DNA of 64,000 nucleotides, from contig JAPXLB010000013.1 in NCBI GenBank assembly GCA_033809755.1, positions 11,277 through 75,276 of the forward strand. Direction: 5' to 3'. This document shows positions 17,285 to 26,387 of the stretch, piece by piece. A model generated the notes under the pieces. The model was not told the DNA's origin and did no database searches. It saw only the letters and a program-made list of their open reading frames with translations. The translations under genes were made by a program, and so were the position numbers. Position 1 is the stretch's first letter. Each line of letters opens with the position of its first letter. The stretch is from UBA4417 sp033809755. Its GTDB lineage: Bacteria > Bacteroidota > Bacteroidia > Bacteroidales > UBA4417.

Positions 17285-18214
17285 CTAATTGAAGTAAACT
17301 CCCTGATAAGTATCCCTCTCAACAAACTCTTTCTTTATCAAGTTTAAAATTTGGTCGGTACGTAGATTACTCCATGGAGAATTGACCAAAAAAGAAGGTG
17401 GTGCCTCACTGCTAAAACGCTCTATTGCTATATCGGGTCGTAATTTTTCGCAAAAACTGACTATAAAACTGATATATTGCTGCAATTCAAATAACTTAAA
17501 TTCCGAAGGATTATCTTTAAACATCTGAGCCATTGGCGTGTTTTTAAAAATTTGCAACTGGTGAAATTTAATGGAATCTAAAGGTAATTGCGACAAAATT
17601 TCTGCTTCTTGCATCATCATTGCTTCGGTTTCGCCAGGCAATCCAAAAATAATATGACCCCCAACATGAATACCTCTTTCTGCAGTTTTTATAATTGCCA
17701 ACTGCGTGTCCTCAAAACTATGGCATCTGTTTATTTTTTCCAAGGTCTGGTTATAACACGATTCTATGCCGTACTCAATCGATACGAAATGCGTTTTATT
17801 CAATTCCGATAAGTAGTCCAATTTCTCATCATCGACACAATCGGGGCGCGTGCCTATAACAACACCTAACACCTGCTCGTTTTGCAATGCCTGAGCGTAT
17901 ATTTGCTTCAGCTCGCTTAAAGGAGCGTAAGTGTTAGAAAACGCCTGAAAATAAGCCAAATATCCTACGGCTCGTCTGTATCTTCTTTTATGAAACTCTA
18001 TTCCTTCTTCTATTTGCTGAGCAATCGACTTTTCGGGTGTACAATACGAAGGATTAAAGGCTGAATTATTACAATAAGTACAGCCTCCATAAGACTTACT
18101 GCCATCGCGGTTGGGACAGGTAAAACCGGCATCTATAGCCAATTTCTGCACCCTAGCTCCAAACCTTTCTCTCAAAAATTTAGTAAAGCTGTAATATCTT
18201 TCGGTCTTGCTCAT
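17285..18214 (-). CDS. Radical SAM protein, YhcC/TIGR01212 type
   Basis: 309 residues. The radical SAM cluster lies in 'GFTCPNRDGSKSYGGCTYCNNSAF', the CPNRDG...GGCTYC pattern of the YhcC family, related to the Elp3-type enzymes. Further marks are 'LAYFQAFSNTYAPLSELKQIY', 'GTRPDCVDD', 'SIEYGIES' and 'GLPGETEAMM'. The reaction is not established. It is convergent with the response regulator, with repeats between them. Confidence 0.88.
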   Translation of the reverse strand: MSKTERYYSFTKFLRERFGARVQKLAIDAGFTCPNRDGSKSYGGCTYCNNSAFNPSYCTPEKSIAQQIEEGIEFHKRRYRRAVGYLAYFQAFSNTYAPLSELKQIYAQALQNEQVLGVVIGTRPDCVDDEKLDYLSELNKTHFVSIEYGIESCYNQTLEKINRCHSFEDTQLAIIKTAERGIHVGGHIIFGLPGETEAMMMQEAEILSQLPLDSIKFHQLQIFKNTPMAQMFKDNPSEFKLFELQQYISFIVSFCEKLRPDIAIERFSSEAPPSFLVNSPWSNLRTDQILNLIKKEFVERDTYQGVYFN

Positions 18215-18504
18215 AGGAACAAAAATAATATTTTGACTAAAAATCGCTCATTTTTCTTCATATTTCGTGTTATTTAAACCATTAAGCTATTAGCCGTTGG
18301 CTGTTAGCCCCGAAGTTTCGGGGCTGTTGCGGGTTGTCCCGAAGTTTCGGGACGGGTTGCGGGGTTAGCTCAGAGTTTGAAGACTCAAAACTCAGAACTT
18401 TCTCGAAAGTTTTAAAACAAAACTCGTTACTTCCCTGAAACACGCACCACGCAACACGTACCACGCAACTTTATTAATTGTTTAAGAATTGCATATATTT
18501 TTAT
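18215..18504. repeat. Divergent intergenic region filled with short repeats
   Basis: Contains TTAGCCGTTGGCTGTTAGC (18289-18307), two palindromes CCCGAAGTTTCGGG (18309-18322 and 18338-18351), AACTCAGAACTTTC words and ACCACGCAACACGTACC words. It lies upstream of both flanking genes, which shows that these mosaics are not limited to gene ends. No gene seen. Confidence 0.75.
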
Positions 18505-18512
18505 TATTTTTG
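18505..18512 (+). promoter_or_regulatory. -7 box (TATTTTTG) upstream of phosphofructokinase
   Basis: TAnnTTTG match 38 bases before the ATG at 18551; a -33 box is not clear. Confidence 0.45.
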
Positions 18513-18550
18513 CAGCGATAAATACATTTCGCAAAGCACAAGTAAAAACT

Positions 18551-19765
18551 ATGAAAAAATCAATCTTGATATTAGCAGGCGGCGGACCTGCTCCAGGGAT
18601 AAACACCGTTATAAGCACAATTTCAAAAGTGTTTTTACGCGATGGCTACAGAGTTATAGGCTTGCACGAAGGATATAAAAACCTTTTCAACGGCAAAGCC
18701 GAAACCATTAATATTGACTTTTCCTACGCCGACCGTATAATCAACTTGGGTGGTTCGGTGATTGTTATGAGCCGCTACAAACCTTCGGATATAGAATTTA
18801 AAACCGATTTTTTTGTCGAAAATAATGTAAAGCTATTGGTAACTATTGGCGGCGACGATACTGCATCGACCGCAAATAGAATTTCAAAGTTTTTACTGAA
18901 AAACGACTTAAATGTTCTTAACATACACGTCCCTAAAACTATTGATAACGACCTTCCCTTGCCCGAAGGACAATCTACTTTCGGATACGCCAGCGCTAAA
19001 GCAGAAGGCGTTAGAATAGGAACAACCGTTTATGAAGATGCACGCTCGTCGGGCAATTGGTTTGTTGTTTCGGCTATGGGTAGAGAAGCGGGACACTTGG
19101 CTTTTGGTATTGGTGCAGCCTGCCATTATCCGATTATTATTATTCCCGAAATGTTTAACAAAACCAAACTAACATTGGATAAAGTCACCGACCTTATTAT
19201 TTCTTCGATTGTCAAACGAAAAATATTAAATATCAACTACGGCGTAGCCATAATTGGCGAAGGAATATTTAATTTGCTAGACAAAGATGATTTGGAATCC
19301 TCGGGAATACAATTTACCTACGACGAACACGGACACCCCGAACTTGGTACAGTTAGTAAAGCGCATATATGCAACCTTCTACTGCAAGTTAAACTAAAAC
19401 AATTAGATTTGGCTGTAAAAAGTCGTCCCGTTGAAATAGGTTACGAAATCAGATGTGCCATACCTACCGCTGCCGATTTGCTGTACTGCAGTCTGTTAGG
19501 TTTGGGTGTCAAAACTTTATTCGACCAAGGTCATAATGCTTGTATCGTCACAAGCAACGACATGGGCGACATTGCACCTATCTTTTTAAAAGACCTTGAA
19601 GACGAAAACGGAAAAATAATTACACGCGGGGTAAACATTGAAAGCCAACGTTTTCAGATGGTTTTTAATGCAATGCATTATTTGGAAAAAAAGGATATGA
19701 AAAAAGCTGCAAAATATCTGAAAAATCCGGAAGAATACATGATTTCAAACATATTGAATTGGTAA
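18551..19765 (+). CDS. 6-phosphofructokinase, probably pyrophosphate-dependent
   Basis: 404 residues, PfkA superfamily. Phosphorylates fructose 6-phosphate to the 1,6-bisphosphate. The nucleotide loop is 'LAGGGPAPGIN'. Two positions decide the phosphate donor: 'GGDDT' (100-104) has Asp where ATP enzymes have Gly (GGDGS), and 'PKTIDND' (128-134) has Lys where ATP enzymes have Gly (PGTIDND). Both changes are the recognised marks of PPi-dependent enzymes. 'VSAMGREAGHLA' binds the sugar phosphate. The length fits the clade of about 400 residues. cysS follows 27 bases downstream. Confidence 0.9.
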   Translation: MKKSILILAGGGPAPGINTVISTISKVFLRDGYRVIGLHEGYKNLFNGKAETINIDFSYADRIINLGGSVIVMSRYKPSDIEFKTDFFVENNVKLLVTIGGDDTASTANRISKFLLKNDLNVLNIHVPKTIDNDLPLPEGQSTFGYASAKAEGVRIGTTVYEDARSSGNWFVVSAMGREAGHLAFGIGAACHYPIIIIPEMFNKTKLTLDKVTDLIISSIVKRKILNINYGVAIIGEGIFNLLDKDDLESSGIQFTYDEHGHPELGTVSKAHICNLLLQVKLKQLDLAVKSRPVEIGYEIRCAIPTAADLLYCSLLGLGVKTLFDQGHNACIVTSNDMGDIAPIFLKDLEDENGKIITRGVNIESQRFQMVFNAMHYLEKKDMKKAAKYLKNPEEYMISNILNW

Positions 19766-19792
19766 ATTTTACCTATTAAAAATAATTTTTAT

Positions 19793-21262
19793 ATGGAAAA
19801 TACAGATTTGGTTTTATACAATACGCTTACACGAAAAAAAGAAGTTTTTACACCGATAAATCCACCTCACGTGGGCATGTATGTCTGCGGTCCTACCGTT
19901 TATGGCGAACCGCACTTAGGACACGCTCGTCCGGCGATTACCTTCGATATTTTATTCAGATATCTGAAATATAAGGGCTACAAGGTCAGATACGTCAGAA
20001 ATATTACAGATGTCGGACACCTAGAAAACGACATGGACGATGGCGAAGATAAAATTGGCAAAAAAGCTCGCTTAGAACAGTTGGAACCAATGGAAATTGC
20101 TCAATTTTACACCGACAGTTATCACGAAGCTATGCATAAGCTAAACGTACTAAAGCCAAGCATTGAGCCAAGAGCTTCGGGACATATACCCGAACAAATT
20201 GAATTGATCGAAAAAATATTGGAAAATGGAATGGCGTACAAAAGCAACGGCTCGGTTTATTTTGACGTGGAAAAATATAATTCCAAACATAACTACGGCG
20301 TACTATCGGGCAGAAGATTAGAAGACCTTATTTCCAATACCCGCGACTTGCAAGGTCAGGACGAAAAACGTAACGGCTTCGACTTTGCTCTGTGGAAAAA
20401 AGCTAGTCCTGAACATATAATGCGATGGAAATCAGAGTGGAGCGACGGTTTCCCAGGCTGGCACTTAGAATGCTCGGCTATGAGTGCAAAATATTTAGGA
20501 GAAGAATTTGATATTCACGGTGGCGGACTTGATTTGTTATTCCCTCATCACGAGAGCGAAATAGCTCAAAGTATAGCTGCCAACGGCTGCAGTCCCGCTA
20601 AATTCTGGGTGCACAACAACCTAATCACCATCAACGGACAAAAAATGGGAAAATCTTTGGGCAATTTCATTACACTTAACGAAATGTTTAGTGGTTCTCA
20701 TGAATTGCTACACAAAGAGTATTCGCCTATGACTATCAGATTCTTTATCCTGCAAGCACACTACAGAAGCACCCTAGACTTCAGCAACGATGCTCTGCTT
20801 GCCGCCGAAAAAGGTCTTGCACGACTTATGGATACTCTTAAAATTCTTGAGCAATTACAAGCCTCAGAAAAATCATCGTTTGATTTTAACGAACTGAAAA
20901 GCAAATTGTTTGCTGCGTTAGACGACGACCTTAACACACCAATACTAATTGCGAATATTTTCGACACTTGTAAATTGATAAACAACATAAATACGGGTAA
21001 CGAAACTATCTCTGTAAACGACCTCAGCGAACTGAAAAAATTGCTTAACTCCTTGGTTTTTGATATTTTGGGACTTGAAACCGTGCAAGAAGCCGAAAGT
21101 CCGCAACTTACAAACGACCTCATGGATATTATTATCAGCATTAGAGAGCAAGCCAGAAAAGATAAAAATTGGGCTTTGAGCGACAATATAAGGGATGAAC
21201 TTCAGAAAATAGGCATTTCTATAAAAGACTCCAAAGAAGGTACTACGTGGGATAAAGCATAA
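19793..21262 (+). CDS. cysS: Cysteinyl-tRNA synthetase
   Basis: 489 residues. Charges tRNA-Cys. The HIGH motif is 'HLGHARPA' and the KMSKS loop is 'KMGKSLGN'. The zinc site is formed by the Cys in 'YVCGPTVYG', the Cys in 'GWHLECSAMS' and 'HHESE'. The insertion 'GRRLEDLISNTRD' and the C-terminal anticodon-binding helices are present, so the protein is complete. The gap to the next gene (RNase HI) is 14 bases. Confidence 0.96.
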   Translation: MENTDLVLYNTLTRKKEVFTPINPPHVGMYVCGPTVYGEPHLGHARPAITFDILFRYLKYKGYKVRYVRNITDVGHLENDMDDGEDKIGKKARLEQLEPMEIAQFYTDSYHEAMHKLNVLKPSIEPRASGHIPEQIELIEKILENGMAYKSNGSVYFDVEKYNSKHNYGVLSGRRLEDLISNTRDLQGQDEKRNGFDFALWKKASPEHIMRWKSEWSDGFPGWHLECSAMSAKYLGEEFDIHGGGLDLLFPHHESEIAQSIAANGCSPAKFWVHNNLITINGQKMGKSLGNFITLNEMFSGSHELLHKEYSPMTIRFFILQAHYRSTLDFSNDALLAAEKGLARLMDTLKILEQLQASEKSSFDFNELKSKLFAALDDDLNTPILIANIFDTCKLINNINTGNETISVNDLSELKKLLNSLVFDILGLETVQEAESPQLTNDLMDIIISIREQARKDKNWALSDNIRDELQKIGISIKDSKEGTTWDKA

Positions 21263-21276
21263 AAACGCTACACAAA

Positions 21277-21909
21277 ATGGCTAAAAAAAAGAATAATTAC
21301 TACGTAGTTTGGACTGGCGTAAAACCTGGCATATATAATTCGTGGGACGAGTGCCAAAAACAAATTAAAGGCTTCACCGATGCAAAGTATATGGGCTTTG
21401 TTACGCTACAAGAAGCCGAAAAGGCGTATGACGAAGGCTACGAAAATTATTACGGTAAAAAAGGCAAGCCTTCGGCAGAAACAATAAAGAGTATACTTGG
21501 CAACAAAAATAACAAAGCTCTTTGTGTTGATGCCGCATGCTCAAGTGCTGTTGGTCCAGTAGAATACAGAGGTGTTTTAATACCTGAAAATATTGAAGTC
21601 TTTAAAAGGGGTCCCTTCCAACAAGGAACCGTTAATATGGGCGAGTTTTTGGCTATAGTTACCGGGCTTACATGGCTTAAGAAAAACAAGTTGGATATAC
21701 CGCTTTACAGCGACTCAAGGACTGCGATGTCGTGGGTGAAAAAGAAAAAAATAAACACCAAATTAGAAAGAACCGAGCAAAATAAAGAGCTCTTCGAAAA
21801 AGCCGATTTAGCGTTAAAATGGCTACACAATAACGAAATCGAAAACCCTATAATAAAATGGGAAACCGAGCTTTGGGGCGAAATTCCCGCCGACTTCGGA
21901 CGAAAATAA
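21277..21909 (+). CDS. rnhA: Ribonuclease HI with N-terminal viroplasmin (hybrid-binding) domain
   Basis: 210 residues. Removes RNA from RNA-DNA hybrids. Residues 6-50 ('YYVVWTGVKPGIYNSWDECQKQIKGF...GFVTLQEAEKAY') are the viroplasmin/RHBD domain seen in eukaryotic RNase H1 and in Bacteroidota. The catalytic domain follows with acidic residues in 'CVDAACSS', 'NMGEFLAI', 'YSDSRTAM' and probably the last Asp in 'IPADFGRK'. It starts 14 bases after cysS and is probably in the same operon. Confidence 0.92.
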   Translation: MAKKKNNYYVVWTGVKPGIYNSWDECQKQIKGFTDAKYMGFVTLQEAEKAYDEGYENYYGKKGKPSAETIKSILGNKNNKALCVDAACSSAVGPVEYRGVLIPENIEVFKRGPFQQGTVNMGEFLAIVTGLTWLKKNKLDIPLYSDSRTAMSWVKKKKINTKLERTEQNKELFEKADLALKWLHNNEIENPIIKWETELWGEIPADFGRK

Positions 21910-21911
21910 TG

Positions 21912-22088
21912 CTACTTTTTACGCAAACTCTTGTGTACTAATAAAAATCTGACTAATAAATACAAGGCAGATACGCCAAGTATTATCAACAGCATATTGT
22001 TTTCGTCTTGCTTCATGTATATGAAGTACATAACCAAAGCAAACAAGAAAATAAATATAGGTATAATTAACTGCCTTATATATTTCAT
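21912..22088 (-). CDS. Small two-helix membrane protein, unknown
   Basis: 58 residues from the chosen start (MKYIRQLIIPIF). Two hydrophobic helices (about 6-24 and 32-50) are separated by 'MKQDENN', with a basic C-terminus 'HKSLRKK'. The open frame extends 55 codons upstream, but that part runs through intergenic repeats. A TACTTTTG -7 box on the minus strand 22 bases before this ATG supports the start and the reality of the gene. Function unknown. Confidence 0.6.
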   Translation of the reverse strand: MKYIRQLIIPIFIFLFALVMYFIYMKQDENNMLLIILGVSALYLLVRFLLVHKSLRKK

Positions 22089-22109
22089 GACTTTTTTTAC
22101 AAAAGTAAT

Positions 22110-22117
22110 ATAAAAAA
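22110..22117 (-). promoter_or_regulatory. -7 box (TACTTTTG) of the small membrane-protein gene
   Basis: TAnnTTTG match on the minus strand, about 22 bases upstream of the ATG. Coordinates are within a few bases. Confidence 0.4.
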
Positions 22118-22144
22118 TACTATTGGGAAAAATTTTTCGATTTG

Positions 22145-22439
22145 TGGATGGCTTTTGGCTAGTTCTGAGTCTGGAGTTCTGAGCTAGGAGTTTCAGCACT
22201 TCGCTCACTGAGTGCCGAAGGCGTATCGAAGTGTCGAAGTGCTGAAAAAACATTTATTTTCTCCATTTTCGGCATTTCGCTTCAATAGCCGTGCCTTAAA
22301 AGACACGGCTATTGAGAAAGACACAACCCGCTCAATATCGGTACTCAATGACTCCCGAAACTTCGGGAAAACACTCAAAACTCAAAACTCATAACTCTAA
22401 ACTCACCCGCAACCCGCAACCCGTAGCACGTAACACGTA
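22145..22439. repeat. Intergenic repeat mosaic with a 13-bp perfect hairpin
   Basis: Holds GAGTTCTGAGCTAGGAG words; a hairpin with perfect 13-bp arms TTTCAGCACTTCG (22191-22203) and CGAAGTGCTGAAA (22235-22247); a second hairpin around 22288-22314 (GCCGTGCCTTAAAAGACACGGC type); the palindrome CCCGAAACTTCGGG (22353-22366); AACTCAAAACTC runs; and ACCCGCAACCCG words. No gene seen. Confidence 0.75.
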
Positions 22440-23471
22440 TCACCAACCCCTTTTGCGTAACGCAATAAAAGTTTCCTCAATACTTTGGCTTATGCTCTTA
22501 AAACTTTTACCGCTGGCTTTTAAATATTTTTCCGACGAAAAAGCTGTTTCTTCGGTAAGGGATTTTACAAAATTTTTGGGCAGTAACGGTTTTTTATTCA
22601 GCAGTTTACTTATAAAGCTCTCAATATAACTCGATAAGTATAAAACAAATTTGCTTACGTAAACTTTTCGTTTTTTAATTTTTAAAATATCGGCAAAGCT
22701 TGTAAGAAGTTCTTTTACCGAAATATTTTCGGCTACTAAAATAAAATTATCGTTTTTCACATCTTCGCTCAAAGCCCAATAAATAGCATCGGCAACATCT
22801 TCAACATCAACATAACCGGTAGAACCTTTGGAATAAAAACCCAAAAGTTTTTCCACATTCGGAAACATGCTATTTACCGCTTTAGGACCGCACCCGGCTC
22901 CGGTAATTACTCCGGGATTGAATATTACCGAATTTAAACCTTCGGCAATACCTCTCCATACTTCACGTTCGCCAAGCATCTTGGTTACGGCATACGTATG
23001 TTTTTTGCTCGCAGCCTTAAACTCCGTTTCTTCGGTAATCATACATCCTTTGTTGAGTTCATCGGTATTGTAAACGGCTATACTGCTGACATGAATCAGC
23101 TTTTTCACTCCTTTTTCCAAACAGGCATTAACAACGTTGGTTACTCCCAAAACGTTGGTTCTGTACATTTCGTCGAAGTCGGATTTGGCAAAAGAAATTT
23201 TTCCTGCACAGTGTATCACAGTCTCAACTCCTTGCAAAGCATTGTACACCGAAAAGTAATCGCTAACATCGCCTTCGGCATATTCAATACGTGCCAAATG
23301 CTCGTCGGTAACATCTTTAAAACATCCGAAGAAAAACGATTTTTCTTTTTCAATATTACTCGAACGCATTAGTACAACCACATCAAAACCATTGACAATA
23401 AGTTTGCGAACAACGTTAGAGCCCAACAATCCGTTACCTCCGGTTACAAGTATTTTTCCACGATTTTTCAT
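22440..23471 (-). CDS. NAD(P)-dependent epimerase/dehydratase family protein
   Basis: 343 residues, extended short-chain dehydrogenase fold: N-terminal cofactor loop 'KILVTGGNGLLGSNVV', 'EGDVSDYFSV', 'VIHCAGKISFAKSDFDEMYRTNVLGVTNVVNACLE', 'VSSIAVY' and the catalytic YxxxK in 'YAVTKMLGE', then 'NPGVITGAGCGPKAVN'. It resembles the dihydroflavonol-4-reductase-like branch; the substrate is unknown. A minus-strand TATCTTTG box (23490-23497) lies 19 bases upstream of the start. It is divergent from the fucosidase. Confidence 0.88.
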   Translation of the reverse strand: MKNRGKILVTGGNGLLGSNVVRKLIVNGFDVVVLMRSSNIEKEKSFFFGCFKDVTDEHLARIEYAEGDVSDYFSVYNALQGVETVIHCAGKISFAKSDFDEMYRTNVLGVTNVVNACLEKGVKKLIHVSSIAVYNTDELNKGCMITEETEFKAASKKHTYAVTKMLGEREVWRGIAEGLNSVIFNPGVITGAGCGPKAVNSMFPNVEKLLGFYSKGSTGYVDVEDVADAIYWALSEDVKNDNFILVAENISVKELLTSFADILKIKKRKVYVSKFVLYLSSYIESFISKLLNKKPLLPKNFVKSLTEETAFSSEKYLKASGKSFKSISQSIEETFIALRKRGW

Positions 23472-23489
23472 TATTATTCATTTTTTGTT

Positions 23490-23497
23490 CAAAGATA
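23490..23497 (-). promoter_or_regulatory. -7 box (TATCTTTG) of the epimerase gene
   Basis: TAnnTTTG on the minus strand, 19 bases before the ATG. Confidence 0.5.
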
Positions 23498-23523
23498 CAT
23501 TTATTTACAATATAAAAAGTTGT

Positions 23524-23531
23524 TACCTTTG
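23524..23531 (+). promoter_or_regulatory. -7 box (TACCTTTG) of the fucosidase gene
   Basis: TAnnTTTG on the plus strand, giving a leader of about 57 nt; divergent with the epimerase box 27 bases away. Confidence 0.5.
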
Positions 23532-23593
23532 TCCAATAATTTTGCTATGCAACGTAGAGCAAGCTATAGTTAATTCAACAAAAATACAGACAC

Positions 23594-25417
23594 ATGAAAA
23601 CTTTAAAAATCGCAGCTTTATTATTATTTTTTGGAATTTTTATTCTGAACTCAACAGGCAACTGTCAAGAAACAAAGCCGTCTTTCGACGAAAATATAAA
23701 AAGCATAAGAGAACACGGCTATCCGAAATGGTTCACTGATGCCAAAGTCGGAATTTTTATTCATTGGGGAGTTTATTCCGTTCCATCTTACGCCGGAAGA
23801 GATAAATACGCCGAGTGGTACTTGTTGGGCAGTATAAAGGGCAGCAAGTTTAACAAAAACTTTGAAGATAAGTATTACGGCGAAAATTGGGATTATAAAA
23901 ACTACGCTCCGTACCTTAAAGGTGAACTTTTTGATGCCAACGAATGGGCTACTCTCTTTAAAAAAGCCGGAGCCAAGTACGTGATTTTAGTCTCAAAACA
24001 CCACGACGGATTTTGTATGTGGCAAAGCAAGTACGCTCCCAATTGGAACTCGGTTGAAGTAGGATTAAAGCGAGATGTTGTAGGCGAAGTTACTACAGCC
24101 GTCAGAGATAACGGACTTAAAATGGGCTTGTACTACTCTTTGCCCGAGTGGAATAACCCAATTTACCGTTGGGTAAGCGACCCGCCCGAAAAAGTGCACA
24201 ACTACGTCGAAACGTACATGATACCACAATTTAAAGAGCTTGTTTCTACTTACAAGCCCTCACTTATTTTCAGCGATGGCGATTGGGATCATAACTTCAG
24301 CGATTGGAAATCGGATGAGCTTATTACTTGGTATTACAACCTTGTCGGCGAAGATGCCGTTGTTAACGACCGCTGGGGAAATAATGCTCCTAAAAATATT
24401 GGCTACAAAACTCCGGAATACAGCGCCGGATTGCTCAATAGCGAAGTGCCGTGGACGGAAGTCAGAGGCTTGGGAAGGAGTTTCGGACTTAATCGCAACG
24501 AACCTCTTGAAGACTACATGACTACAACCGACCTTATACACTTTTTGGCAAAAGCGGTGGCTCTCGGCGGTGGAATTACTATAAATGTTGGTCCCGCTGC
24601 CGACGGACAAATTCCGTTACTTCAGCAGGAAAGACTTCTGCAACTTGGCGAGTGGCTTAACATCAACGGCGAAGCGATATATGCATCGTATCCTTCGGAT
24701 ATAAAAAATATCGAAGTCGAAAACGTTGAGCTAAACAGAATTGACCCCGAAATTGATTTCTACTGGAAAAGAAGTTCGCCAGGGAAACCCATTGAAGAAG
24801 ATAGATTTAACGCCGAATGGGTTGGTTATATTAAACCCGAACACAGCGAAACCTATAACTTTTCAGCCATAGCCGACGACTTCATAAAACTTTATATTGA
24901 TGATGTTTGCATTTACGACTCCGAAAAATTAGGCAAACTTGAAAAAGACACCGAGTCGTACAAAAACGAACTGCAAAAAAGTAGCGTGTTATTACAAAAA
25001 GACAAATTGGTTAAACTTACGGCTAAGTTTACCGAAAACACTCACGAAGCCGAAGCTCACGTGTATTGGGAGTCGAAATCTACGCCAAAGTGCATTATAC
25101 CTAATTCGGCTGTTTTTACAGAAAATAATATTAAATCTGCTAACGGATTTAAAGCAAAATACACTTCCGAAATGACGACGGTTTGCTACACTCAAACTGA
25201 TAATGCCAAATACGCAATACTTCTACGATACCCGAATAACAACCTTATCAACATTAGTGTAGGTAATTTAAAACCCGGAACTAAAATAAAGATGCTCGGT
25301 TGCGATAAAGAATTACCATGGACTAGTAAAAATGGCGTTACAACCGTTGATTTAAGCTCTATAAATATATCGGAAATACCTTCGTTTTACGCATGGACGC
25401 TTAGGGTTGGGGAATAG
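23594..25417 (+). CDS. GH29 alpha-L-fucosidase with a PA14 domain
   Basis: 607 residues. Removes alpha-L-fucose from glycans. A signal peptide (residues 1 to about 24) is followed by the GH29 catalytic barrel: 'WFTDAKVGIFIHWGVYSVPSY', 'YVILVSKHHDGFCMW', 'GLYYSLPEW' and 'SLIFSDGDW', where the Asp (about residue 228) is the expected nucleophile, then 'GGGITINVGPAADG'. Between the barrel and the C-terminal beta domain lies a PA14-like carbohydrate-binding module (about 385-500; 'WVGYIKPEHSETYNFSAIADDFIKLYID'). No T9SS signal and no lipobox are seen, so a periplasmic enzyme is likely. A transcription partner is not obvious. Confidence 0.92.
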   Translation: MKTLKIAALLLFFGIFILNSTGNCQETKPSFDENIKSIREHGYPKWFTDAKVGIFIHWGVYSVPSYAGRDKYAEWYLLGSIKGSKFNKNFEDKYYGENWDYKNYAPYLKGELFDANEWATLFKKAGAKYVILVSKHHDGFCMWQSKYAPNWNSVEVGLKRDVVGEVTTAVRDNGLKMGLYYSLPEWNNPIYRWVSDPPEKVHNYVETYMIPQFKELVSTYKPSLIFSDGDWDHNFSDWKSDELITWYYNLVGEDAVVNDRWGNNAPKNIGYKTPEYSAGLLNSEVPWTEVRGLGRSFGLNRNEPLEDYMTTTDLIHFLAKAVALGGGITINVGPAADGQIPLLQQERLLQLGEWLNINGEAIYASYPSDIKNIEVENVELNRIDPEIDFYWKRSSPGKPIEEDRFNAEWVGYIKPEHSETYNFSAIADDFIKLYIDDVCIYDSEKLGKLEKDTESYKNELQKSSVLLQKDKLVKLTAKFTENTHEAEAHVYWESKSTPKCIIPNSAVFTENNIKSANGFKAKYTSEMTTVCYTQTDNAKYAILLRYPNNNLINISVGNLKPGTKIKMLGCDKELPWTSKNGVTTVDLSSINISEIPSFYAWTLRVGE

Positions 25418-25580
25418 ACGTGTTGCGGGGTACGGGTTGCGGGGATAGTTCTGAGTTATGAGTTCCGAGTCAGGAGTCTGAAACTCAGAACTCAACACTC
25501 GAAACTCAGAACTCGAAACTTCCCTCAATCACTAACCGCCCACCACTGACCACCAATCACTAATCACCAACCACTATCCA
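25418..25580. repeat. Intergenic repeat mosaic
   Basis: GCGGGGTACGGGTTGCGGGG words, then GAGTTATGAGTTCCGAGTC and its opposite-strand partner AACTCAACACTCGAAACTC, then ACCACTGACCACCAATCAC words. The runs before and after about 25475 are near mirror-complements, so the region could fold on itself. Confidence 0.7.
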
Positions 25581-25601
25581 CTTTTTATTTCCAAAAAAGA
25601 T

Positions 25602-25609
25602 TACATTTG
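25602..25609 (+). promoter_or_regulatory. -7 box (TACATTTG) of the DUF6580 gene
   Basis: TAnnTTTG match with a leader of about 33 nt to the ATG at 25648. Confidence 0.45.
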
Positions 25610-25647
25610 CAAACTGGCAATAATTAATAATTAAAAAAACTACACAT

Positions 25648-26217
25648 ATGTCAACACAAAAAATAAATCTTCGGTTTGGCGTTGTAACGCTAATAATTTT
25701 AGCAGCTGCTATCAGTCGTTTAATACCTCATCCAGCCAACTTCGCTCCAATTGGTGGAATGGCGTTAATGGGTGCTGCGTACTTTTCAAAAAGATATTTA
25801 GCATATATTATTCCCGTTGTTTCAATGTGGATAAGCGATTTGCTAATAAACAACATAATATATGCAAGCTACTTCGACCATTTTGTTTGGTTCTACAGCG
25901 GTTCGTTTTTTACCTACGCTGCTTTTATCCTTATTGTGCTTGTAGGTACTTTTACTTTAAAGAAAATTAAGGTTAGCAACGTTTTAATTTCAGCACTTTC
26001 GGCATCGATTATATTTTTTGTAGTCTCCAATTTTGGCGTTTGGCTATCGTCGGGTATGTATCCGCATAACTTTGTAGGACTTCAAACTTGCTACATTGCC
26101 GGTATTCCATTCTTTAAAAACACTATTTTAGGCGATTTAGTCTATACCTCAGCAATGTTCGGCATTTTTGAATTGTTGCAAAACCGCTTCCCAGCATTGA
26201 GAGCAGTTAGCAATTAG
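25648..26217 (+). CDS. DUF6580 family membrane protein, possible transporter component
   Basis: 189 residues with about five to six membrane helices. The N-terminal mark 'ISRLIPHPANFAPIGGMALMGAAYF' and the 'NFGVWLSSGMYP...GLQTCYIAGIPFFKNTILGDLVYT' block are typical of the DUF6580 family, whose layout recalls substrate-binding (S) components of ECF vitamin transporters. The substrate is unproven; the B12 operon lies 2 kb downstream, but Hsp20 and TerC genes intervene. Confidence 0.75.
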   Translation: MSTQKINLRFGVVTLIILAAAISRLIPHPANFAPIGGMALMGAAYFSKRYLAYIIPVVSMWISDLLINNIIYASYFDHFVWFYSGSFFTYAAFILIVLVGTFTLKKIKVSNVLISALSASIIFFVVSNFGVWLSSGMYPHNFVGLQTCYIAGIPFFKNTILGDLVYTSAMFGIFELLQNRFPALRAVSN

Positions 26218-26387
26218 CAATGAATAATTGGTGAATGGTGAATAGTGAATAGTGGTCGGTGATTGGTGGGGTTAGTTAGGAGTTTCGAGTTGCGAGTCGC
26301 GAGTTAAGAGTTTCGAGTTCTGAGACACAGAACTCAACACTCGATACTCAAAACTCAGAACTCAAAACTTCCCTCAAACCAACCACT
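26218..26387. repeat. Intergenic repeat mosaic
   Basis: GAATGGTGAATAGTGAATAGTGG units, then GAGTTTCGAGTTGCGAGTC, then the complementary AACTCAACACTCGATACTC and AACTCAGAACTCAAAAC. Convergent gene ends flank it. Confidence 0.7.

Noticed and set aside
22089..22253. 55-codon N-terminal extension of the small membrane protein
   Set aside because: It lies in repeats and upstream of the probable promoter.
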